Shown piece by piece: positions 17,530 to 27,147 of a stretch of 64,000 nucleotides of DNA (its first letter is position 1; each line of letters opens with the position of its first letter). The stretch is taken from contig JYOD01000007.1 in assembly GCA_000955785.1 (NCBI GenBank), positions 79,341 to 143,340 of the forward strand, written 5' to 3'. This stretch comes from Burkholderiaceae bacterium 16. GTDB lineage: Bacteria > Pseudomonadota > Gammaproteobacteria > Burkholderiales > Burkholderiaceae. The notes under the pieces were generated by a model. It had not been told where the DNA came from and did no database searches. It saw nothing but the letters and a program-made list of their open reading frames with translations. The position numbers were made by a program, and so were the translations under genes.

Positions 17530-17601
17530 ATGCTTGCCTTCCTCTTGCTAACCCTCGCGGGCCTTGGGGTCGTCGTTATCGTCATCTACATGGCCAAGTG
17601 A
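17530..17601 (+). CDS. 23-residue single-pass membrane peptide candidate
   Basis: The frame MLAFLLLTLAGLGVVV... ends IYMAK: one transmembrane helix with a positive C-terminus, the layout of known bacterial membrane microproteins such as KdpF-like peptides. It stands alone between the hybrid kinase and the IclR gene. The upstream ribosome binding site is weak (GGAGAG is 26 bases away), so expression is unproven. Confidence 0.35.
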   Translation: MLAFLLLTLAGLGVVVIVIYMAK

Positions 17602-17701
17602 GCCCGCAACCCCGGCCGTCCCGGCCTGGCCAGGAAAACGCCGGCCGCCGTGGCCCACGGCCATGCCTTGGCGCCGGCCAGTCGGCGTGCTCCCGGCAAG
17701 G

Positions 17702-17729
17702 CAAAAAGCCGCGCAAAACACTTGCGCGG
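17702..17729 (-). terminator. rho-independent terminator of the IclR gene
   Basis: CCGCGCAA (17709-17716) and TTGCGCGG (17722-17729) form a perfect 8-bp stem. Read on the minus strand it is followed by CTTTTTGCC, so it terminates transcription of the regulator that ends at 17788. Confidence 0.65.
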
Positions 17730-17787
17730 GGAGTCTTTGATCCGTCAAGGACTCCCCCGTCAGCGCTGGCAGCGGCGCGAGCCGCGC

Positions 17788-18582
17788 CTACCCCATTGCC
17801 CGTGCTGAACTGCTCACGGCGCGCGCGCACTGCAACAGCAGCGGCCCAAGCTTGCGCTCCGCTTCCTCCCGGGTCCAGCGGCTGGTGGGCGCGACAAGGT
17901 GTATCGCGCCCAGCGGGCGGCCATTGCCCCCGATCACCGGCGCGGCGATCGTCATATCGCCAAGGAACAGTTCCTCGCAATTTACCGCGTACCCGCGCTG
18001 CCGGGTGTCGCCCAACATCGCCACGATTTCGTCTACCTCCGTGCGGGTGTGGACCGTATGCACGTTCCGCGCTGATCGCTCGATCATGCCGCGCGCTTCG
18101 TCTTCGGGCAGCGCGCTCAGGTAGGCGCGCCCGGAGCCGGTGCAATACATCGGAATCCGGCTGCCGATGGGCATATGCACCGGCACAAAGTGCGCGCTGA
18201 CGAATCGCGCGATATAGACCATGTCGAGCAGGTCCGGCTCCGTCAGGCAGGAGGTCTCGGTGGTGACCTTGGTCAGTTCGGAGAGAAACGGATTGGCCAC
18301 CTCGATCAGAGGGTTGGCGGCCAGGTAGTTGAAGCCGATCTCCATCACGCGTGGCGTCAACTGGTAGCGCCGCGTTTGTGGATGCTTGCGCAGATAACCT
18401 AGTTGTTCGAGCGTGAAGACCATGCGCTGGGCCGAACTTTTGTTGATGCCGGCGGCGTCGGCTACGTCGGCGATCGTCATGGTGCGGTGCTGCGCGCTGA
18501 ACGCGCGCAGCACGGCAAGTCCCTTTTCCAAAGACTGGTTGAACAGCAGGTTAGCGGAGTCATTGGCTTCAGGTTTTGACAT
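17788..18582 (-). CDS. IclR-family transcriptional regulator
   Basis: This 264-residue protein has an N-terminal winged helix-turn-helix (GLAVLRAFSAQHRTMTIADVADAAGINKSSAQRMVFTLEQLGYL) and the IclR effector-binding domain with LSELTKVTTETSCL, MPIGSRIPMYCTGSGRAYLS and GYAVNCEE. IclR proteins bind small carbon compounds and commonly regulate a divergent catabolic or uptake operon. Here the divergent gene starts an amino-acid ABC transporter plus an amine oxidase, the likely targets. Confidence 0.92.
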   Translation of the reverse strand: MSKPEANDSANLLFNQSLEKGLAVLRAFSAQHRTMTIADVADAAGINKSSAQRMVFTLEQLGYLRKHPQTRRYQLTPRVMEIGFNYLAANPLIEVANPFLSELTKVTTETSCLTEPDLLDMVYIARFVSAHFVPVHMPIGSRIPMYCTGSGRAYLSALPEDEARGMIERSARNVHTVHTRTEVDEIVAMLGDTRQRGYAVNCEELFLGDMTIAAPVIGGNGRPLGAIHLVAPTSRWTREEAERKLGPLLLQCARAVSSSARAMG

Positions 18583-18765
18583 ACATGTGCTGTAAAAGGC
18601 TTATTTATTGATTATAGAATCGCATATCGATTTTAACAATGCAATTACTGGTTAACGACAATTAAATTTCGAGCATGGTTAATTGAAAATTGGCATGCTC
18701 ATTGCATAAGTCGGTGGGTCGCCCTACCCGGGGCGCCTTTTGTTCCTTCCGCTAGGAGTGTCCGC
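18583..18765. promoter_or_regulatory. AT-rich divergent control region of the IclR gene and ABC operon
   Basis: This 183-base gap is far more AT-rich than its surroundings. It contains AATCG-N5-CGATT (about 18619-18634) and two copies of TGGTTAA (near 18652 and 18679). Such repeats are candidate operators for the IclR protein. TAGGAGTG precedes the transporter start. The exact binding site is inference. Confidence 0.45.
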
Positions 18766-19542
18766 ATGTCTCGATTCACCATGTCCCGTCGCGCAGCACT
18801 AATCCTGTGCGCAGCCAGCACCGTTTCGTTCGCCTGGGCCCAGGGAACGGCACCGACCTCGGCACCAACCTATAACGTCGGTGCGACGGCCACCGGCGTG
18901 CCGTTTACCTTCCTGGACGTGAAGAGCAACACCATCCAGGGCATGATGGTCGACACGGTCACTGCCGTCGGCAAGGCCGGCGGCTTCAACGTCAACGTGC
19001 AGCAGACGGTCTTCTCCGCGCTGATTCCGTCGCTGACTTCCAGCAAGATCGACATCATCTCGGCCGCCATGCTCAGGACGCCCGCGCGCCAGCAGGTGGT
19101 GGACTTCAGCGATCCGGTCTACTCATACGGAGAGGGCCTGATCGTCAAGGGCGACGACGCCAAGACCTATGCCTCGCTCGACGAACTCAAGGGCGAGATC
19201 GTGGGCGCGCAGGTGGGCACGGTCTTTCTCGACATGCTCAACAAGAAGGGCATCTTCAAGGAAGTGCGCAGCTACGACTCGGTGGCGGACATGACGCGCG
19301 ACCTGACCCTGGGCCGCATCAAGGCGGGCCTGGGCGACCAGCCCATCATTGCCTACCAGTTACGCCAGAACGCCTTCCCCGGCGTCAAGCTGGCCGCCAG
19401 CTACAAGCCGGTCAACGTCGGCGACGTTTGCCTGGTGGTGCGCAAGGGCGACACCGAGACGCTGGCCCGCGTCAACAAGGCCATCGCCAAGATCAAGGCC
19501 GATGGCACGCTTGCCGCCATCGTCCAGAAATGGGGCATGTGA
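18766..19542 (+). CDS. amino-acid ABC transporter, periplasmic binding protein
   Basis: This 258-residue family 3 solute-binding protein has a signal peptide (MSRRAALILCAASTVSFAWA) and the two-lobe fold: VGATATGVPFTFLDVKSNTIQGMMVDTVTAV, the Arg in AMLRTPARQQVVDFSDPVY that usually binds the ligand carboxylate, and a C-terminal IKADGTLAAIVQKWGM. It captures a polar amino acid or related amine in the periplasm for the permease and ATPase encoded directly downstream. Confidence 0.92.
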   Translation: MSRFTMSRRAALILCAASTVSFAWAQGTAPTSAPTYNVGATATGVPFTFLDVKSNTIQGMMVDTVTAVGKAGGFNVNVQQTVFSALIPSLTSSKIDIISAAMLRTPARQQVVDFSDPVYSYGEGLIVKGDDAKTYASLDELKGEIVGAQVGTVFLDMLNKKGIFKEVRSYDSVADMTRDLTLGRIKAGLGDQPIIAYQLRQNAFPGVKLAASYKPVNVGDVCLVVRKGDTETLARVNKAIAKIKADGTLAAIVQKWGM

Positions 19543-19548
19543 GTTGTG

Positions 19549-20220
19549 ATGGAAGCCGCTAATTTCTTCCAGCATGCGCGGGAGTTCCTGCCGATCCTGC
19601 TGCAGGGCGCGGTGGTCACCGTAGAGGTGACCGTGCTCGCCTTCCTGCTCAGCAGCGTGCTAGGGCTGGCTCTGGCGCTGATGAAACTGTCGCCGGTACG
19701 CTCGCTGTCGTGGGGCGCGTCCGGCGTGATCAACGTGATCCGTGGCCTGCCGATCATTGTGCAACTGTTCTACATCTACTTTGTGCTGCCGGATGCCGGG
19801 ATTCACCTGACGGCCTTCCAGGCCGGCGTGATCGGCCTGGGCATCGCATACTCGGCCTATCAGGCGGAGAACTTTCGCGCCGGCATCGAGGCTGTCGATC
19901 CAGGCCAGCGCGAAGCCGCGCAGGCCATGGGCATGCGCCCGGCGCTGGTCATGCGCCGGGTGATCCTGCCGCAGGCCTTCCGTATCTCGCTGCCGCCCTA
20001 TGGCAACACGCTGGTGATGATGCTCAAGGACTCGTCGCTGGTGTCCACCATCACCGTGGCGGAGATGACGCGTGCCGGCCAGCTGATCGCCTCGTCGACC
20101 TTCCAGAACATGACTGTGTACACGCTGGTGGCACTGCTCTACCTGCTGATGAGCCTGCCGCTCGTCTTCGGGCTGCGCCGACTGGAGCAACGCCTGGGCG
20201 CGGGCAGGAGAAAGCCATGA
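19549..20220 (+). CDS. amino-acid ABC transporter permease
   Basis: This 223-residue inner-membrane permease of the HisM/GlnP family has five or so membrane segments and the conserved EAA loop ([23 protein letters not shown]) that docks on the ATPase. [20 protein letters not shown] is the family's characteristic substrate-gate segment. It starts seven bases after the binding-protein stop; a GTG at 19546 is an alternative start. Its TGA overlaps the ATPase start (ATGA). Only one permease gene is present, so it probably works as a homodimer. Confidence 0.92.
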   Translation: MEAANFFQHAREFLPILLQGAVVTVEVTVLAFLLSSVLGLALALMKLSPVRSLSWGASGVINVIRGLPIIVQLFYIYFVLPDAGIHLTAFQAGVIGLGIAYSAYQAENFRAGIEAVDPGQREAAQAMGMRPALVMRRVILPQAFRISLPPYGNTLVMMLKDSSLVSTITVAEMTRAGQLIASSTFQNMTVYTLVALLYLLMSLPLVFGLRRLEQRLGAGRRKP

Positions 20221-20972
20221 TCCGTATCGACAACCTGCAGAAGTACTTCGACGAACACCACGTGCTGCGCGGCGTGAGCCTGCACGTCGACGCGGGCGAG
20301 GTAGTTTGCCTGATCGGCCCGTCCGGTTCCGGCAAGTCCACGGTCTTGCGCTGTATCAACGGACTGGAATCCTACGAAGGCGGAGAGATCCACGCCTTTG
20401 GCGAACGGGTCGACCGTGGCGGCAAGGACATCCACCGACTGCGTAGCCGCATGGGCATGGTGTTCCAGCGCTTTAATCTCTTCCCGCATCGCAGCGTGCT
20501 GGAAAACGTGATGGAAGGGCCGGTGTACGTGAAGGGCGAAAGCCGCGACAAGGCGCGCGCCCAGGCGATGGAACTGCTTGAGAAAGTCGGCCTGGCCGCC
20601 AAGGCCCAGGCCTATCCGCCGCAGCTCTCCGGCGGGCAGCAGCAGCGGGTGGCCATTGCCCGCGCGCTGGCGATGCGGCCCGAGGCCATGCTGTTCGACG
20701 AACCCACCTCGGCGCTCGACCCGGAACTGGTTGGCGACGTGCTGGAAGTCATGCGCGATCTGGCGCGCGAGGGCATGACGATGATCGTGGTGACGCATGA
20801 GATGGGATTCGCCCGCGAAGTGGCCGATCGTGTGTGCTTCCTGCACAGCGGCACCATTGTCGAGGAAGGCGCGGCCGCGCAGGTGCTGGGCGCGCCCCGA
20901 CAAGCGCGCACGCAGGACTTCCTGCGGCGCGTGTTGCACAAGCCGGTCGATGCGGGGGGCCTGGCGCTATGA
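20217..20972 (+). CDS. amino-acid ABC transporter ATPase
   Basis: This 251-residue ATPase of the GlnQ/HisP type has Walker [11 protein letters not shown]-loop [10 protein letters not shown], signature LSGGQQQR, Walker [13 protein letters not shown] and switch His in VVTHEMGF. It powers the permease encoded upstream. Four-base ATGA overlaps at both ends show tight translational coupling with the permease and with the following oxidoreductase. Confidence 0.95.
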   Translation: MIRIDNLQKYFDEHHVLRGVSLHVDAGEVVCLIGPSGSGKSTVLRCINGLESYEGGEIHAFGERVDRGGKDIHRLRSRMGMVFQRFNLFPHRSVLENVMEGPVYVKGESRDKARAQAMELLEKVGLAAKAQAYPPQLSGGQQQRVAIARALAMRPEAMLFDEPTSALDPELVGDVLEVMRDLAREGMTMIVVTHEMGFAREVADRVCFLHSGTIVEEGAAAQVLGAPRQARTQDFLRRVLHKPVDAGGLAL

Positions 20973-22282
20973 GCTCCAGCCAGTTCGCGGCAAACCGTCC
21001 GGCTCCGGTGATGCCTTTGCCCCCCTCCTTGTGGGCTGCCACGGCACCGCCCGCGCCGCCCACACCGGCGTTGTACGAATCGCTGACGACCGATGTGCTC
21101 GTCATCGGCGGCGGCTTCACCGGCCTGTCCACCGCGTTGCATCTTGCCGAGACCGGTGCGAGGGTGTGCGTGCTGGAGGCCAGCGAGCCGGGATGGGGCG
21201 CGTCCGGGCGCAACGGCGGGCAAGTCAATCCCACGCTCAAGCACGATCCCGACGAGCTGGTGCGCCTGTTCGGGGCCGCGCGCGCCGAGCCATTGATCGA
21301 CACGGTATCGCGTTCTGCCGACCTGGTGTTCGACCTGATTGCTCGCCACGGCATCGATTGCCAGCCGCTACGCAGCGGCTGGCTGCAACTCTCGTATTCG
21401 CCGGCTGCGGTGCCTGCCATGCACGCCCGGGCGGAGCAATGGGCGCGCCGCGGGGCACCGGTGGAACTACTGGACCATGCCGCGGTAGCGCGGCGCGTCG
21501 GTACGCAGGCCTTCGCCGGCGGCTGGCTGGATGGCCGCGCCGGCGCCATCCAGCCGCTGGCTTACACGCGGGGACTGGTCAGGGCTGCGCAGCGGGCCGG
21601 CGCCGCCGTGCACGGTGGTACGGCGGTGACGGCGCTGGAGCGCCACGGCTCGCACTGGGTGGCAGCGACAGATACCGGCGCCCGCGTGACCGCCGGACAG
21701 GTCGTGATTGCCACCAACGGCTACACCGGCCCGCTGTGGCCCGGTCTCGCGCAAACGGTGCTGTCGGCCAACAGCTTTATCGTGGCCACGCAACCGCTGC
21801 GGGGTTCCGATGCGCAAGGCATCCTGACGCAAGGCGAGACCGCATCCACGTCGCAGCGCCTGCTGCTGTACTTCCGCAAGGATGCGCATGGGCGCCTGCT
21901 GATGGGCGGCCGTGGCTTCTTTGCCGATCCGCGCGGGCCACAGGACTTCGCCCACCTGGAGCGCTCGCTTGAATTGCTGTTCCCGCAACTTGGTCCGCTC
22001 ACATACGAGTATCGCTGGGCAGGCCGCATCGCGATCACGCGCGACTTCATGCCGCATGTGCATGAACCCGCGCCGGGCATCGTCATGGCCCTGGGCTGCA
22101 ATGGGCGGGGCATCGCGCTTTGCACCAGCCTGGGCAAGCATATCGCGGCACGGCTGGCTGGCAAGGGCGAGGACTTTCCCTATCCGGTCACGCCAGTGAC
22201 AAGAATCCCGCTACATGGCCTCCAGCGTTTCTACATTGCCGCGGGCGTGGCCTGGTACAGCCTGCTGGACAAGCTGGGCTGA
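20969..22282 (+). CDS. FAD-dependent amine/D-amino-acid oxidoreductase (DAO family, PuuB-like)
   Basis: This 437-residue flavoenzyme has an N-terminal dinucleotide motif ([20 protein letters not shown]), the [12 protein letters not shown] segment typical of gamma-glutamylputrescine oxidase and related DAO enzymes, [12 protein letters not shown], and a C-terminal FAD contact ([15 protein letters not shown]). It oxidises an amine or amino acid, probably the compound brought in by the ABC transporter with which its gene overlaps. The N-terminal 35 residues are Pro/Ala-rich and variable. Substrate is inference. Confidence 0.88.
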   Translation: MSSSQFAANRPAPVMPLPPSLWAATAPPAPPTPALYESLTTDVLVIGGGFTGLSTALHLAETGARVCVLEASEPGWGASGRNGGQVNPTLKHDPDELVRLFGAARAEPLIDTVSRSADLVFDLIARHGIDCQPLRSGWLQLSYSPAAVPAMHARAEQWARRGAPVELLDHAAVARRVGTQAFAGGWLDGRAGAIQPLAYTRGLVRAAQRAGAAVHGGTAVTALERHGSHWVAATDTGARVTAGQVVIATNGYTGPLWPGLAQTVLSANSFIVATQPLRGSDAQGILTQGETASTSQRLLLYFRKDAHGRLLMGGRGFFADPRGPQDFAHLERSLELLFPQLGPLTYEYRWAGRIAITRDFMPHVHEPAPGIVMALGCNGRGIALCTSLGKHIAARLAGKGEDFPYPVTPVTRIPLHGLQRFYIAAGVAWYSLLDKLG

Positions 22283-22328
22283 CATTCAAGGCAACAGGCC
22301 TGCCGGGAGGGCGCGTGGCCGATGGCGC

Positions 22329-23588
22329 TCAGAGAGGTGATGCCGCCAGCGCCAGCCCTAGCGCCAGCGGCATCACCACCGCGCCGATGCGCAGGAACTG
22401 CAGCGCGCCGACCATCTGGCCCTCGCGCCGCAGCGCCGTCAGCCATAGCAGGGTCGCCAGCGAGCCGGTGACGGACAGATTGGGGCCAAGGTCGATGCCA
22501 ATCAGCACCGCGTCAGTGACTTGGGTGGAAGCATGGCTGGCCGCCAGTGCCGACGAGGCGAACAGCCCGGCCGGCAGGTTGTTGACCACGTTGGACACCA
22601 GGGCCACCGTGCCGCCAGTCACCCATATGTTGGCCGCCGGAGACTGCTGCGATAGCGCCTGCACCAGCTGGGCGAGTTTCCCGATCAGACCGGTGTGCTC
22701 CAGGCCGGCCACCAGTACGAACAGGCCAGCCACCAGCGGCAGCACGCCCCAGGAAATCTCGCGCAGCGCCGGCAGGCACAGGCCGGGGCGGCGCGCGCAG
22801 ACCAGCAGCAGCGTCGCCACGCCGGCCAGGCAGGTCGGCCAGCCCAGGTCGGCGCCCAGCAACGATGCCACCAGCAGCACAAGGCCCATCGCCACGATGC
22901 CGACGGCGGTCAGTTTGGCCTCGGTCGTCAGGGGCGGCACCGGCACGTCGGTCGCGATGCGCTCCTTCAGTGCGTGGCGCTGGGTCCAGTAAAGCGCGGC
23001 AAAGGTCGCGGCGATGGCGACGGCCGACGGCAAGGCAAAGCGCGCCAGCCAGCCCGCCAGCGTGGGCATGTGCGCCCCGAAGATGACGAGGTTGGCGGGA
23101 TTCGAGATCGGCAGCACGAAGCTCGCTGCGTTGGCTATGAAGGCGCAACTGTAGAGATAGGGCAGGGGATGCCTGACCCTGGCGGCGCGGGTGGCGGCGA
23201 GTACAGCGGGCGTCAGCACCACCGCGGTGGCATCGTTGGACATGAACACGGTGACCAGGGTGCCGAAACCATAGACCAGCACGAACAGGCGCCGCGCCGA
23301 TCCCCCGGCCTGGCGCACCGCCACCGCCGCTACGTGGTCGAACAGCCCGGTCTTGCGCGCCAGTTCGGACGCCAGCATCATGCCGCCGAGAAACAGGTAC
23401 ACATCGTAGCCGCGTGCCACGGCGGCCAGCGCATCCGGTACCGCAAGCAGGCCCGTCACGCACAGCAGCAGTGCGCCCGCGACGGCCCAGAAGGCCTCGG
23501 GCAGCCGGAAGGGCCGCATGATGACCCCAAGGGTGGTGGCCGCCGCCACCGCCCAGATCAGTGGGCCGCTGTAGGGGGAGATGTTCAT
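22329..23588 (-). CDS. ArsB/NhaD-type ion transporter permease
   Basis: This 419-residue membrane protein has about 11 hydrophobic segments and the ArsB/NhaD/SLC13 pattern: YDVYLFLGGMMLASELARKTGLFDH, VTVFMSNDATAVVLTPAVLA, FIANAASFVLPISNPANLVIFG and VSNVVNNLPAGLF. The duplicated N-D/N-N signature segments line the substrate path. ArsB exports arsenite or antimonite. No arsR, arsC or arsA is nearby, so the ion is not certain. It is convergent with the amine oxidase gene. Confidence 0.85.
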   Translation of the reverse strand: MNISPYSGPLIWAVAAATTLGVIMRPFRLPEAFWAVAGALLLCVTGLLAVPDALAAVARGYDVYLFLGGMMLASELARKTGLFDHVAAVAVRQAGGSARRLFVLVYGFGTLVTVFMSNDATAVVLTPAVLAATRAARVRHPLPYLYSCAFIANAASFVLPISNPANLVIFGAHMPTLAGWLARFALPSAVAIAATFAALYWTQRHALKERIATDVPVPPLTTEAKLTAVGIVAMGLVLLVASLLGADLGWPTCLAGVATLLLVCARRPGLCLPALREISWGVLPLVAGLFVLVAGLEHTGLIGKLAQLVQALSQQSPAANIWVTGGTVALVSNVVNNLPAGLFASSALAASHASTQVTDAVLIGIDLGPNLSVTGSLATLLWLTALRREGQMVGALQFLRIGAVVMPLALGLALAASPL

Positions 23589-23663
23589 CGGGCGCGCGCA
23601 GGCAGCAGGTGATTGTTCATGTTGTGGGCTGCATTCGTGCGCGGGGGCAGTGCCCCGCGCTCG

Positions 23664-25718
23664 TCAGGTGCTGGGCTGCGACGGACTGGGCGTGGTCCCT
23701 GGCGGGAGGGGGGACGTGGATGCCCTGACAGGTTCCGCTGGTCCGGCGGCCGCGGGAGGGGCGGCCATCCCGACGGGCTCGGCCGCGGGATCGGGGTGTG
23801 CCGGCGGCGGAAAACCAAGCGCCGCGATGCCGTGGCTGCCGTCCGCATACTCCGGATAAATCCAGTCGTCGCCACTGCGCACCAGGTTTTTCGGCGCCAC
23901 GAATTCCGCCTCGGGCTGGCCGGCCAACCGGCCTTCCATGTAGTTCGCCCAGATCGGCAGGGCCGTGGTGGCGCCGAATTCGTGCCGGCCCAGGCTGCGG
24001 TTGTCGTCGAAGCCCATCCACGCCACCGTGACGATGCCCGAGGCATAGCCGGCGAACCAGCCGTCGACCGAATCGTTGGTGGTGCCGGTCTTGCCGGCCA
24101 CATCCGCGCGTCGCAGGTAGCGCTGTAGTCCGGCGCCGGTGCCGCTGGTCACCACACTGTGCAGCAGGCTGTTCATCACATAGGCGTTGCGCTCGGGGAT
24201 GACGCGGCGCGGCTGGGGCTCGCTGTCCGCGGTGAACAGCACATTGCCCGCGCCGTCGCTGATGCGCTCAATCAGGTAAGGCTCGGTGCGGTAGCCCTCG
24301 TTGGCGAAGACGCCATAGGCGGCGGCGAGCCGCAGCGGCGTCGTGGTGCCGGTGCCCAGCGCCATCGGCAGGTAGCGCGGCAGGCGTTGCTCGGAGAAAC
24401 CGAATTTGCCGGCGTAGTCCACCGCATAGGGAATACCGATGGCCTGCAGGGTGCGGATGGCCGGCAGGTTGCGCGACTCGGCCAGCGCCTGGCGCACGCT
24501 GACGGCACCCAGAAAGCGGCCATCGTCGTTGCCCGGCTGCCACCGCGACGAGCCGTCCAGCGGCGCGTCGTTGATCATCGTGGTGGCCGATACGCCGCGC
24601 TCCAGCGCGGCAGAGTAGATGAAGGGCTTGAAGGTCGAGCCCGGCTGGCGCAGCGCCTGCGTGGCATGGTTGAAGCGGCTGGTGGCAAAGTCCGCACCGC
24701 CGATCAGTGCCTCTATGGCGCCCGACCTGCTGTCCAGCGAAACCAGCGCGGCCTGCTGTCCGCGGGCGTTGCCGTGGCGCTTGCCGTACTGGTCGAGCCC
24801 TGCGTGCACGGCCTCGTAGGCCAGGCTTTGCCTGACCGACGACACCGTGGTGTAGACATTCAGGCCACGGGTATAGGCAGCTTCGCCGAAACGGTCGTAG
24901 GCAAGCTGCCGGGCCAGTTCCGCCACGTACTCGGCGTGGCCGCCGAAGTGGCCGCCATTGGATCCCGCCACCTGCAGCCGTTCGGACCGCGCCGCCTGGT
25001 ACTGATCGTGCGAGATCATGCCCAGCGCATGCATCCGCCCCAGCACGTATTGCTGGCGTAGCCTGGCGCGGGGGAAGTTGACTACCGGATTCATGGTCGA
25101 CGGCGCCTTGGGCAAGCCGGCCAGCATCGCGGTTTCCGCCAGCGAGAGCGCTTCCAGCGGCTTGCCGAAATAGGTCTGGGCCGCGCTGCCGAAACCGTAC
25201 GCATGTTCGCCCAGGTAGACCTGGTTCATGTACAGCTCGAGGATGCGGTCTTTTGGCAGGGAACGGTCGATCTTCCATGCCAGCAGGAGTTCATACCACT
25301 TGCGCGCCAGCGTCTTCTCGCGCGACAGGTAGAAATTGCGCGCCACCTGCATGGTGATGGTGGAGGCGCCCTGGGCGTAGCCCTCGCCGATATTGGCGAG
25401 CGCGGCGCGGAAGATCCCAGGGATATCGACGCCGGCGTGCTGGTAGAACTGATCGTCTTCCGCCGCCAGCAAGGCATTGGACATCTGCCTGGGCATGCGA
25501 TCCAGCGGCACGAATTCACGGTGCTCGTTACCGAACTCGCCGATCAGGACATTGTCGCTGGTAAAGATCCGCAGCGGTACGTCGGGGCGGTAATCCCGCA
25601 GCGCATCCACGTAGGGGAGTTGGCGCAGGCTCACCACGGCGGCGAACCCAACTAGCAAGGTGGAAGCTGCAGCCAGCGCTAAAGCGGCGCTTGCTGCCTT
25701 TACAACGACTCTTTTCAT
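23664..25718 (-). CDS. class A penicillin-binding protein (PBP1a family)
   Basis: This 684-residue bifunctional peptidoglycan synthase has an N-terminal membrane anchor (residues 8-30), then a glycosyltransferase 51 domain with catalytic Glu in LLAAEDDQFYQHAGVD and QGASTITMQVARNFYLSREKT. The transpeptidase domain carries the nucleophile Ser in GSTFKPFIYSAAL, SRN in AESRNLPAI and KTG in VAGKTGTT. It is shorter than E. coli PBP1a (about 850 residues) because the inter-domain insert is reduced, and it ends in a Pro-rich tail. It acts at the outer face of the inner membrane. Confidence 0.95.
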   Translation of the reverse strand: MKRVVVKAASAALALAAASTLLVGFAAVVSLRQLPYVDALRDYRPDVPLRIFTSDNVLIGEFGNEHREFVPLDRMPRQMSNALLAAEDDQFYQHAGVDIPGIFRAALANIGEGYAQGASTITMQVARNFYLSREKTLARKWYELLLAWKIDRSLPKDRILELYMNQVYLGEHAYGFGSAAQTYFGKPLEALSLAETAMLAGLPKAPSTMNPVVNFPRARLRQQYVLGRMHALGMISHDQYQAARSERLQVAGSNGGHFGGHAEYVAELARQLAYDRFGEAAYTRGLNVYTTVSSVRQSLAYEAVHAGLDQYGKRHGNARGQQAALVSLDSRSGAIEALIGGADFATSRFNHATQALRQPGSTFKPFIYSAALERGVSATTMINDAPLDGSSRWQPGNDDGRFLGAVSVRQALAESRNLPAIRTLQAIGIPYAVDYAGKFGFSEQRLPRYLPMALGTGTTTPLRLAAAYGVFANEGYRTEPYLIERISDGAGNVLFTADSEPQPRRVIPERNAYVMNSLLHSVVTSGTGAGLQRYLRRADVAGKTGTTNDSVDGWFAGYASGIVTVAWMGFDDNRSLGRHEFGATTALPIWANYMEGRLAGQPEAEFVAPKNLVRSGDDWIYPEYADGSHGIAALGFPPPAHPDPAAEPVGMAAPPAAAGPAEPVRASTSPLPPGTTPSPSQPST

Positions 25719-25727
25719 GCGCGCATT

Positions 25728-26684
25728 CTACCTTGGGGCAAAAATCGGGTAGCCGGCCACGCCATCCGGGGCTTCCGCCACTCTCAGGCCGTCCCCGTTG
25801 TCTTGTGAGTCTTCCGGTGCTGCCGGCCGGGTGCCGGGTTTGCCGACCTGCTGCGCGAATTGCGCCAGCGCGCGCCAGGTCTCGGCGCGCTCGATGATGG
25901 TGGAGTGGTCGGTGCCAGGCATCGTCTGCCGCGCCACCTGGCCGGGCCATGCCGCGATCAGGCGCTCCGAGCATTCGTGCGGTACCACCTCGTCGGTCTC
26001 GGCAAGCAGCACCTTGGTGCTCTGCACCACCTTCTTGCAGTGGGAAATCGAATCGAAGTGATGGCGCATCAACTGCCGCAGCGGTACCAGTGGGAAGCGC
26101 TTGCGCACGATCTCCAGCAGCGAGTCATAGGGTGTGATCAGCTGCAGGCTCTCGAAATCCTGCAGGTCCGCCAGCTGGATAGCGACGCCCGTGCCGAGGC
26201 TGCGGCCAACCACGTGCACGCGCGTGCCCGGGAACATGCGGCGCAAGTGCAGCAAGAACTGGCTGGCGTCCGCCACGGCGGCGGCTTCCGAGGGCTGGCC
26301 GTCCGAATGGCCCAGGCCGCGGTAGTCCATAGTGGCAAAGCCCACGCGCGGCGGCAGCCATTGGAGGTACTGCATGGTGTCCAGCACGTCCTCGCCGCGG
26401 CCGGGCAGGTAGAACAGCAGGTCGCGCGCCGTGTTCGTGCCCTGCACGGTTTCCCCGGTTTGCGTGTCCAGCACGCCTTGCGTGCCATAGACGTAGCCGC
26501 GCAGCAAGCCGCCCGGCACCTCGTGCGAATACGCGGTAATGCCATCGGGCAGTTCCCGCGGGGGGCGGCGGCGCGCGTCGAACAGCAGCCGGTCCTGGTT
26601 CAGCGTCAGGTAAGTCCAGTAGCAGGTAAAGCCGCCTGCGGTCAGCAGTACGGCGGCGAGCGCCTTGCGTGTATGGGATGGCAT
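25728..26684 (-). CDS. membrane-anchored alpha/beta hydrolase
   Basis: From ATG 26684 the product has 318 residues with an N-terminal hydrophobic anchor (ALAAVLLTAGGFTCYWTYL). The alpha/beta-hydrolase core has an oxyanion region (LLFYLPGRGEDVLD), nucleophile Ser in VVGRSLGTGVA, acid Asp in LLAETDEVVP and base His in GTDHSTIIE. The fold resembles the BEM46/YfhR-like group of membrane-tethered hydrolases with unknown lipid or ester substrates. It lies 9 bases downstream of nothing coding but directly precedes the PBP gene's strand-mate position, so co-transcription with the PBP gene is unlikely. Confidence 0.82.
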   Translation of the reverse strand: MPSHTRKALAAVLLTAGGFTCYWTYLTLNQDRLLFDARRRPPRELPDGITAYSHEVPGGLLRGYVYGTQGVLDTQTGETVQGTNTARDLLFYLPGRGEDVLDTMQYLQWLPPRVGFATMDYRGLGHSDGQPSEAAAVADASQFLLHLRRMFPGTRVHVVGRSLGTGVAIQLADLQDFESLQLITPYDSLLEIVRKRFPLVPLRQLMRHHFDSISHCKKVVQSTKVLLAETDEVVPHECSERLIAAWPGQVARQTMPGTDHSTIIERAETWRALAQFAQQVGKPGTRPAAPEDSQDNGDGLRVAEAPDGVAGYPIFAPR

Positions 26685-26873
26685 GCTGGATTCGGAGGGT
26701 TTGTTCTGCCTAACTTCTCTGCTTCGCTTGACAGCGCAATGCGGGGCGTTTCGTGGTGAATCCCTGGTGATTTTCCGGGGCCACGGCATTCGACCCGGCT
26801 TGGCCCCGCAAGTTCTTGTACGATACGCTTCACATCAACGGCGGCCGGTGCGGCCGCGCACGGAGCCAAAGGC

Positions 26874-27134
26874 ATGACCGACCAGAACAACCAGAACAAC
26901 CAGAACGACGAACAAATGCGCGCCGAGGAAGCGCAGGCGATGGACCGCGTAGTCAACGCAACGCGGCAGGTGCAGGTGGCATTTGCCGCGCTGCAGGGGC
27001 AGTTCGCGCCACAAGGCAGCGGCAAGCCGTCAAAGATGGCGCTGCAGACATTCGATGCCGCCTTGCAGGCGCTGGAAGATGCGCAAGCGGCATTCGACGA
27101 GGTCCTCAACGACTTGCTCGACGGCAAGCGCTGA
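26874..27134 (+). CDS. hypothetical 86-residue helical protein
   Basis: The product starts with an Asn/Gln-rich tract (MTDQNNQNNQNDEQM) followed by strongly helical, heptad-like sequence (VVNATRQVQVAFAALQGQ, then ALQTFDAALQALEDAQAAF), so a small alpha-helical or coiled-coil protein is likely. No family is recognised. It is convergent with the VOC gene. Confidence 0.65.
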   Translation: MTDQNNQNNQNDEQMRAEEAQAMDRVVNATRQVQVAFAALQGQFAPQGSGKPSKMALQTFDAALQALEDAQAAFDEVLNDLLDGKR

Positions 27135-27147
27135 GCCCGTCCGGCGC

